From assembly GCF_017876405.1 (NCBI RefSeq), contig NZ_JAGINW010000001.1, forward strand, positions 6,957,203 to 7,021,202: 64,000 bases of DNA, read 5' to 3'. A program made the position numbers and the translations under genes. Below the pieces are notes generated by a model. The model searched no databases and had not been told where the DNA came from. It worked only from the letters and a program-made list of their open reading frames with translations. Source of the DNA: Kibdelosporangium banguiense (GTDB lineage Bacteria > Actinomycetota > Actinomycetes > Mycobacteriales > Pseudonocardiaceae). Below, piece by piece: positions 58,199-64,000 of this stretch; positions within the stretch are counted from its first letter, which is position 1; each line of letters opens with the position of its first letter.

Positions 58199-61100
58199 AT
58201 GAGAAGTTCGCTTCGGCGCCGGTTGCTGGCCGGCGCCGCGACGCTCGCCCTTGCCACGTCCCTCACATCCGTCACGGTCACCCCGGCGGTGGCCGCCGAC
58301 GAACCCCTGACCGTCCAGGAGAACGGGCCCGCCGCACTGCGGTCGGATGCCCGCCGCCCCGCCAGTTTCCGGGTCCTGGTGTTCCACAAGACCGACGGTG
58401 TCCGCCGTCCGTCCATTACCGACGGTGTCCAGACCATCCGCCAGCTGGCGCAGAACAACGGTTTCCAGGTCACCGCGACCCAGGACGCCGGCGCGTTCAC
58501 GCCTGAGAACCTCGCGAAGTTCCGTGCCGTGGTGTTCCTCAACACTGTCGGCAATGTGCTCAATCCCGCCCAGGAAAGCGCTTTCGAGGGCTACATCCGC
58601 GCGGGCGGTGGTTACGTCGGCGTGCACGCGGCCGCCGAGACCGAGCCGGACTGGCAGTTCTACCAGGACCTCGTGGGTACCAAGGTGACCGGCGTGAGTG
58701 GCGTGAGCACCGGCAACGTCCAGGTCGCCGACCGCGCCCACCCGTCGACCGAGACGGTGGCGAGGACGCTGACGCTCACCGAGGAGTGGTACAACTTCGC
58801 CAAGAACGTGCGCGGTTCCGAGCACGTGCTGGCGACTGTCGACGAGCGCTCCTTCAGCGGCGGGACAATGGGTTTCGATCACCCGATCTCGTGGTGCCAG
58901 GACCATGTCGGCGGTCGCTCGTGGTACACGGGCCTCGGTCATTCGATCGAGTCGTACCGCGCCAACAACTTCCGTAAACACCTGCTCGGCGGTATCACCT
59001 GGGCCGCCGGTGTGGTCGAGGGAGACTGTGGCGCGACCGTGCTCGGCAACTACGAGAAGGTCACGCTCAACGACGAGCCCGGCGAGCCGATGTCGCTCGC
59101 GGTGCTGCCTGACGGTCGCGTGCTGCACAATACGCGCGGCGGCGAGATCAGGATGTACGACCCGAAGACCGGAGCCAGCCCAGTGATCAACACCATCCCG
59201 GTCTACTCACACGACGAGGACGGTCTGCAGACGCTCGCGATCGACCCGGACTTCGCGACCAACAAATGGGTCTACGTCTACTACGCGCCACCGCTGAACA
59301 CCCCGGTCGACAACCCGGCCACGCCAGGCGTCAACGAGGGCGACGCGCCGGCCACCAGCAACGACCCGAAAGCCTGGGACGCCTTCAAGGGCTACAACCA
59401 GCTCTCCCGGTTCAAGCTGGTCGACGGGCCGTCACCGCGTCTGGACATGGCCAGCGAGCAGCAGATCATCCGGGTGGACGTGGACCGGGGCATCTGCTGT
59501 CACGTGGCGGGCAAGGTGAAGTTCGACGGCAAGGGCCAGCTGTACCTGATCACCGGTGACGACACCAACGCCAGTGGCTCGGACGGCTTCACCCCGATCA
59601 ACGACGCCCCGACCCAAGGGCCGGGTTACGACGCCCAGCGCTCCGCGGGCAACACCAACGACCTGCGCGGCAAGCTGTTGCGGATCAAGGTCCGTCCAAA
59701 TGGGACGTACACCATCCCGGTGGGCAACCTGTTCAACGAGGCCGAGGACTTCGACAACAAGACCCGTCCGGAGATCTTCCTGATGGGCCTGCGCAACCCG
59801 TTCCGGTTCGATGTGGACAAGTCCGGAATGGTCTATGTGGGCGACTATTCACCGGACTCGCGGACCTCCAGCCCGACTCGCGGCCCGGAGGGCACCGGCC
59901 GCTGGTTCGCCACCAGGACCGCGGGCAACTACGGCTGGCCGTTCTGTGTGCAGCCCAGCCTGCCGTACGTCGATTTCGACTTCACGACAAGGACTCCGGG
60001 CCAGACATTCAACTGTGGCGCGCCGGTGAACCTCTCGCCGCGCAACACCGGACGGACCACGCTGCCGGCCGTGCAGCAGGCGCAGTTCTGGTACACCTAC
60101 GAGGCCCGTACGCCGTGCCCCGGCTCGTACCTGCAGAACCCGCCGATCCCATGTGACTTCAAGTGGCCGGTGATCGGGACCGGGGGAGTGGGGCCGCATG
60201 GCGGGCCGATCTACTCCTATGACTCGGCGTCGACGTCCGCGACGAAGTTCCCGGAGTACTACCAGGATTCGGTCGTGTTCGGGGAGTTCACCCGCGACAA
60301 GCTGTTCATGATGCGCACCGACGGCAAGGGCAATCTCGTGGGTGTCGAACAGTTCCTGCCCGGGTTCGTCTTCGACAACCCGATGGAGATGGAGTTCGGG
60401 CCTGACGGCAATCTCTACGTGCTGGAGTACGGCGACGGCTTCTTCCGGCCGAACCCGGACGCCCAGCTCTCGGTGATCAGGTACGTCAAGGGGACCCGTT
60501 CCCCGGTCGCGGTGCTGAACGCGACACCGACGTCCGGTCAGGCGCCCTTGACCGTGCAGTTCTCCAGCGAGGGTTCCTACGATCCCGACCCGGGTGAGTC
60601 CATCTCCTACGCGTGGGACTTCACCAACGACGGGACCGTGGACTCGGCTGACCCGAACGCGTCGTTCACCTACAGCGCGAACGGCGTCTACACGGCGAAG
60701 CTCACCGTGACGGACTCCAGCGGCAAGACAGCCGTGCTGACACGCACAATCACAGTAGGCAACACAGCGCCTTCGGTGACCGTGACCGCACCGATCCCAG
60801 GCACGTTCTTCAATTGGGGCGACAGCATTCCCTTCACAGTGAACGTCACCGACCCCGAAGACGGCCCGATCGACTGCAACCGCGTCACAGTCACGTTCGT
60901 GCTCGGCCATGATGAGCACGGCCATGGCCAGGGTTCCACCACGGGCTGTACCGGCAGTCTGACCGCACCGGCAGACGGCGGTGACCATGCCGGTGGGTAT
61001 CTCTACGGCGGAATCAGTGCGTCCTATACGGACTTGGGCGCCAACGGCCAGCCGGCCCTGACCACCATCAGCCAGTCGGTCGTCCAGACCCGCCGGCAAC

Positions 61101-61501
61101 AGGCCGAGTACGCCCAGGCACGCCAGGGCGTCGATACAACGCTGACCAACGACACCGGCGGCGGCCTGCACCTGACCGCGATCGAACCCGGGGACTACGC
61201 GGCATTCGATCCCGTCAACCTGGGCGGAATCAACAACGTCACATTCCGCTATGCCGGTGGTTCGGCCGGAACCGTCGGTGCCCCAAGGGCCACAGTCGAG
61301 TTGCGGCTGGACTCACCGACCGGCCCGCTCGTCGCGACCGCCACCCTGGCCGCGACAGCCGGCAACACGACCTGGGCCAGCCAGAGCGTCCCGGTCGGCC
61401 AGCCGGCCGGCAAACACCGGCTGTACCTGGTATTCGGTTCCGTGCCCGGCGGCCCGGCCACCGGATTGATCAACCTCAACTGGGTCGAGTTCACCGGCTG
61501 A
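58199..61501 (+). CDS. Secreted ThuA domain / sugar dehydrogenase fusion with PKD and beta-sandwich domains
   Basis: The 1100-residue protein has a Sec signal peptide (about 1-33), a ThuA-like domain (about 55-270; FRVLVFHKTDGVRRPSITDG, GGGYVGVHAAAETEPDW, EEWYNFAKNV), a glucose/sorbosone dehydrogenase propeller (about 290-760; LPDGRVLHNTRGGEIRMYD, LRGKLLRIKVRPNG, MGLRNPFRFDVD), a PKD domain (about 765-850; SYAWDFTNDGT), an Ig-like segment and a C-terminal CBM6-like sandwich. It is a paralogue of the fusion at 5809-9639 but lacks the extra Ig-like and helical tail. It follows the Tat isomerase directly; a terminator follows. Confidence 0.87.
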   Translation: MRSSLRRRLLAGAATLALATSLTSVTVTPAVAADEPLTVQENGPAALRSDARRPASFRVLVFHKTDGVRRPSITDGVQTIRQLAQNNGFQVTATQDAGAFTPENLAKFRAVVFLNTVGNVLNPAQESAFEGYIRAGGGYVGVHAAAETEPDWQFYQDLVGTKVTGVSGVSTGNVQVADRAHPSTETVARTLTLTEEWYNFAKNVRGSEHVLATVDERSFSGGTMGFDHPISWCQDHVGGRSWYTGLGHSIESYRANNFRKHLLGGITWAAGVVEGDCGATVLGNYEKVTLNDEPGEPMSLAVLPDGRVLHNTRGGEIRMYDPKTGASPVINTIPVYSHDEDGLQTLAIDPDFATNKWVYVYYAPPLNTPVDNPATPGVNEGDAPATSNDPKAWDAFKGYNQLSRFKLVDGPSPRLDMASEQQIIRVDVDRGICCHVAGKVKFDGKGQLYLITGDDTNASGSDGFTPINDAPTQGPGYDAQRSAGNTNDLRGKLLRIKVRPNGTYTIPVGNLFNEAEDFDNKTRPEIFLMGLRNPFRFDVDKSGMVYVGDYSPDSRTSSPTRGPEGTGRWFATRTAGNYGWPFCVQPSLPYVDFDFTTRTPGQTFNCGAPVNLSPRNTGRTTLPAVQQAQFWYTYEARTPCPGSYLQNPPIPCDFKWPVIGTGGVGPHGGPIYSYDSASTSATKFPEYYQDSVVFGEFTRDKLFMMRTDGKGNLVGVEQFLPGFVFDNPMEMEFGPDGNLYVLEYGDGFFRPNPDAQLSVIRYVKGTRSPVAVLNATPTSGQAPLTVQFSSEGSYDPDPGESISYAWDFTNDGTVDSADPNASFTYSANGVYTAKLTVTDSSGKTAVLTRTITVGNTAPSVTVTAPIPGTFFNWGDSIPFTVNVTDPEDGPIDCNRVTVTFVLGHDEHGHGQGSTTGCTGSLTAPADGGDHAGGYLYGGISASYTDLGANGQPALTTISQSVVQTRRQQAEYAQARQGVDTTLTNDTGGGLHLTAIEPGDYAAFDPVNLGGINNVTFRYAGGSAGTVGAPRATVELRLDSPTGPLVATATLAATAGNTTWASQSVPVGQPAGKHRLYLVFGSVPGGPATGLINLNWVEFTG

Positions 61502-61514
61502 GCCGCTCGTGCGG

Positions 61515-61545
61515 AAAGCCCGCCCTTTCGGGGGCGGGCTTTTCA
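61515..61545 (+). terminator. Rho-independent terminator
   Basis: AAAGCCCGCCC (61515-61525) pairs with GGGCGGGCTTT (61532-61542), followed by a short T run. It lies 14 bp after the stop of the ThuA-dehydrogenase gene. Confidence 0.85.
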
Positions 61546-61727
61546 CTGTCTCCGTCGAGCGGTTTGTGATCTTTTTTCGCCGGGTGATCGACAATTCCCG
61601 GGCGGTGAACAAATGTTCGATTCAATTCATGATCGCTCTTGGGAAACAATGGCCCCCGGTTGACCGATGAGTAAGCTGCTATGCCAGGTTATATGGCGTC
61701 ATAAAGCAGTGACCGGAGGGCGTCGCA

Positions 61728-62252
61728 GTGCTCGACGTGCGCAACCATCAGGGCAAGTTCGGTGCTGACTACATCAGGGTCCTGTCCTCGGCCGCCGGGC
61801 TGATGTGGTCGGCGGACGATGTCGATCTGGACGGCGTCGACCTGTGCATCAAACTTCCCGGCCGCACGCCGCACGGATTCTCGCCGCGGATCGACGTGCA
61901 GGTGAAAACCGTCTCCAGGCTCGAGGTGCGCAAAGGCCTGGTGAACTTCGACGGCCTTGATCGCGTGCAGTTCAACAAACTGGCGGGCGTGCAATTCGTC
62001 GTCCCGCGTTATCTGTTCATTGTCCATGTTCCGCGTGAGGTGGCACATTACGCGGATCTGAGCACGTCAGGACTGTTGCTCCGGCACATCGGCTACTACG
62101 TGTCGCTGAGCGACCGCAGTCCACTGCCGTCCCCGGACCGCGATCACCGCATCCGGGTGAAGATCCCGGTGAGCAACGTTCTGACGGTGACGAGCCTGCG
62201 CTCGCTGGTGACCGGAAATGTCACGGTTCCCGCCGTCGTCGCGGCGTCATGA
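61728..62252 (+). CDS. DUF4365 domain protein, restriction endonuclease-like fold
   Basis: The 174-residue protein matches DUF4365: GKFGADYIRVLSSAAGLMWS (about 9-28), then DDVDLDGVDLCIKLPG and RIDVQVKTVSR (about 54-64). Asp38, Asp56, Gln58 and Lys60 form a D-xn-D-x-Q-x-K pattern like PD-(D/E)xK nucleases. DUF4365 proteins are frequent in phage-defence and conflict loci. GTG 61728 has GGAGG 8 nt upstream, and ATGA couples it to the next gene. Confidence 0.82.
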   Translation: MLDVRNHQGKFGADYIRVLSSAAGLMWSADDVDLDGVDLCIKLPGRTPHGFSPRIDVQVKTVSRLEVRKGLVNFDGLDRVQFNKLAGVQFVVPRYLFIVHVPREVAHYADLSTSGLLLRHIGYYVSLSDRSPLPSPDRDHRIRVKIPVSNVLTVTSLRSLVTGNVTVPAVVAAS

Positions 62253-63262
62253 CACAGACGCCAAAGGTCGAGGATGTCCTTGACTATCTGCGCGCGCACG
62301 GCTGGACGATGACCGGCAGCTGGCGGAACGCGACCGTGTGGAGCCTGCGCGAGTTCGATGTCCTCGTGCCGCCGACTGACGCCGTGGCCGACAGGCCAGG
62401 ACGGCTGCGCGAGTTGGTGCAGTGCGTCGCCGAGTCCGAAGGACGGACTCCGCGCATGGTCAGGCGCGACATCGCGCTGCCTGCCGTCGACGTCGTCTCC
62501 TACCGCGCCCGGGACACCACGGAGTCGGTCACGCTGCCGACGGGCATGCGTTCCTTGCGCGCCGCTCGGGATCTGGTCGTGGCATGTGCCCGGGAAGTCG
62601 TGGTCGAGACGTCGCAGACCGTGGGAACGCTGCTGGAGCGGTCCTTCCTTTCGCTGAGCGAAGAGGTTTTCGGCGTCGACATCGCCTTGCCGTACGAAGA
62701 GTTGGGGCGCAGGACGGCCTTGCGTGTGCTGCGCAGCTCGACGACGGTGCTGAAGGCAGTGGGCTCGCCTGACGAAGACGCCTTCGAGCAGGTCTTCCGT
62801 GAAGGGGTCTCCAAGGATGTCTGCGTTGCTCTCGCGGACCTGGCCGGGCAGGACCGGCGGGGCTCGTTCGAACTGGGGTTCCGGTGGTCCAGACGGGCGC
62901 CGCTCAAGGACCAGGCAGTGGAATTCCCAGCCGGAGTGGGAAGACGCATCCGCGCGGCCGGCAAGCGCACCGAACCACCAGCCGAGGACGCCGTCGGTGT
63001 TGTCGAAGGGCCCGTGCACAGCCTGTCCGACGACGAGAACGGCGAAAGATGGCGCATCGGCGTCCGCGGCGTCCTTCAAATCGACGGCACAGCCTCCGGA
63101 CGACGCCGCTTGGTTCCCGTGTGGCTGCGTAGTGCGCAGGACTACGACGCCGCTCTGGTGGCGCACCGAGAAGGAAACCCCGTCCGCGCCCAGGGGGCCA
63201 TCACGAACACGCGCGGCGTCACCGCTGCGGACAACGGATTCACCGTCATCAGACAGACGTGA
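62249..63262 (+). CDS. Hypothetical protein of the DUF4365 operon
   Basis: The 337-residue protein is not recognised. Residues 1-60 look like a small alpha/beta domain (VLDYLRAHGWTMTGSWRNAT), residues 85-220 a helical core, and 245-337 a beta-rich C-terminal domain (EGPVHSLSDDENGERWRIGV). No Walker, nuclease or HTH motif is evident. Its ATGA overlap with the DUF4365 gene shows they are expressed together. Confidence 0.65.
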   Translation: MTQTPKVEDVLDYLRAHGWTMTGSWRNATVWSLREFDVLVPPTDAVADRPGRLRELVQCVAESEGRTPRMVRRDIALPAVDVVSYRARDTTESVTLPTGMRSLRAARDLVVACAREVVVETSQTVGTLLERSFLSLSEEVFGVDIALPYEELGRRTALRVLRSSTTVLKAVGSPDEDAFEQVFREGVSKDVCVALADLAGQDRRGSFELGFRWSRRAPLKDQAVEFPAGVGRRIRAAGKRTEPPAEDAVGVVEGPVHSLSDDENGERWRIGVRGVLQIDGTASGRRRLVPVWLRSAQDYDAALVAHREGNPVRAQGAITNTRGVTAADNGFTVIRQT

Positions 63263-63304
63263 TCGACCAGACGCGAGAAGCCCAGGCAAGGAGATAGGAC
63301 GGCT

Positions 63305-63913
63305 ATGCCCGACGAACAGTTGACCTTGACCGAACGCAGCGTCCTGCTTGTCCTGATGGCCGAGGCGCGCGAGATGACCAACGCGGACCTGCATGCGGTC
63401 GCCGGCCTCAAACTCGACGGGAAGTACCGCCAGCGCCTCAACGACCTCGATCTGGTCGACAGCGAGAAGGTCGGCCGGGCCTATGTCCACGCGCTCACTG
63501 ATGCCGGAACGCTGTGGTGCGCCGAGGAACTGTCAAGTGAGCGCCCGGCCCGATCCGGTCCCGCAGGCGGTGCGTTGTACGTGATCCTGAAAGGTCTGCG
63601 CCGGCATCTCGAGGACACCGGCCACACGCTCTCCGAAGTCTTCAGGCTGGATGTGGGAAGCCAGGTGGAGGCGGCCTACGCGGAGATCACCGGCGGCAAT
63701 GGCGAGTCGGTCCGGCTCGCCGTCCTGCGCGACCGGCTGAACGGCGTGCCGAAGGACGACGTCGACCGTGCGCTGGAACTGCTGGCGCGCCGCGAGGACG
63801 TGCATGTCCGGGCTGAGTCAGACCAGAAGACGCTGACCGAGCAGGACCACGAGGCCGCTGTCGTGCTGGGCGGCACACCGAGGCATCGGCTGCTGATCGA
63901 GGTACCGCGATGA
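63305..63913 (+). CDS. Winged-helix-like hypothetical protein of the DUF4365 operon
   Basis: The 202-residue protein has an N-terminal winged-helix-like segment (LTLTERSVLLVLMAEAREMT, KYRQRLNDLDLVDSEKVGRA, about 5-75) and a C-terminal domain (about 100-202) with a second possible winged helix. AAGGAG lies 11 nt before the ATG. It overlaps the next gene by ATGA. A DNA-binding or scaffold role in the operon is a guess. Confidence 0.6.
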   Translation: MPDEQLTLTERSVLLVLMAEAREMTNADLHAVAGLKLDGKYRQRLNDLDLVDSEKVGRAYVHALTDAGTLWCAEELSSERPARSGPAGGALYVILKGLRRHLEDTGHTLSEVFRLDVGSQVEAAYAEITGGNGESVRLAVLRDRLNGVPKDDVDRALELLARREDVHVRAESDQKTLTEQDHEAAVVLGGTPRHRLLIEVPR

Positions 63914-64000
63914 ACGAGGAGGAGCACCACGCGCTCGCGTCCATCCAGTTCAGCAGTGTCCTCAGCCAGGACGAGATCTGGAGCCCGCTGAGCAACCACG
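63910..64000 (+). CDS. Truncated gene at the right edge of the window
   Basis: Only the first 30 codons are visible (MNEEEHHALASIQFSSVLSQ, then DEIWSPLSNH). The ATG overlaps the previous stop by ATGA, so the operon continues. An ATP-binding protein is possible by analogy with conflict loci, but nothing in these residues proves it. Confidence 0.55.
   Translation, partial: MNEEEHHALASIQFSSVLSQDEIWSPLSNH

Noticed and set aside
1..64000. tRNA, rRNA, CRISPR arrays, insertion sequences, phage attachment sites
   Set aside because: I looked for cloverleaf-like segments, regular spaced repeats, transposase motifs and terminal repeats and found none that hold up by eye; a dedicated scan would be needed to exclude small RNAs.

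Overview
The window is about 64 kb of very GC-rich DNA with densely packed genes, many 4-bp ATGA/GTGA overlaps, frequent GTG/TTG starts, a SARP regulator with NB-ARC and TPR domains, an LppU/SCO3897-type protein, a type VII secretion cassette and a DUF427 protein. These traits point to a filamentous actinomycete, probably Pseudonocardiales (the order is inference). I found no rRNA, tRNA, CRISPR array, intact transposase or replication origin; this looks like chromosome carrying specialised and accessory functions.

Layout. 0-1.6 kb: azlCD-type amino acid exporter divergent from an XRE-cupin regulator. 1.6-5.7 kb: YbdK-type carboxylate-amine ligase with a methyltransferase, then TetR with a 2-oxoglutarate oxygenase. 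5.8-18.4 kb: a ribose-type (CUT2) sugar ABC operon ending in a sugar isomerase/epimerase-like protein and a secreted ThuA-glucose/sorbosone dehydrogenase fusion, divergent from a SARP regulator. 18.4-31.8 kb: mostly single genes (racemase, metallophosphoesterase, LppU-like protein, secreted glycosidase-like protein, APC transporter, GntR/membrane pair, DUF427, ICMT-like enzyme, sirtuin, DUF89 phosphatase, RibD_C reductase). 31.8-32.8 kb: a decayed response regulator, an orphan acyl carrier protein with a good promoter, and a small coiled-coil protein.

32.9-38.6 kb is the most interesting block: a tightly overlapping operon of MDR dehydrogenase, PTPS-like protein, GT4 glycosyltransferase, methyltransferase, LPG-synthase-like membrane protein and GTP cyclohydrolase II, with a CDP-alcohol phosphotransferase divergent from it. 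The PTPS homologue has lost its catalytic triad and one zinc ligand, and the cyclohydrolase has Met where E. coli RibA has its key Tyr105. Both match what I recall of S. coelicolor SCO6650 and SCO6655, whose pathway product was not known to me. A creatininase-fold hydrolase and a nucleoside hydrolase follow directly, which would suit a formylated pyrimidine nucleotide intermediate.

38.6-57 kb: MocR regulator with LysE exporter, a secreted PKD/repeat protein, cytochrome P450 with TetR, a PrmC-like methyltransferase, a type VII secretion cassette (YbaB, EspC-like, WXG-like substrate, membrane protein, associated protein), a second TetR, and a SWIM/SNF2 helicase pair. 57-61.5 kb: a Tat-exported isomerase-like protein and a second ThuA-dehydrogenase fusion, repeating the pairing at 5.8-10.5 kb. 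61.7-64 kb: the start of a compact operon (DUF4365 nuclease-like protein, an unknown, a winged-helix-like protein and a truncated gene), possibly a defence locus running off the right edge.
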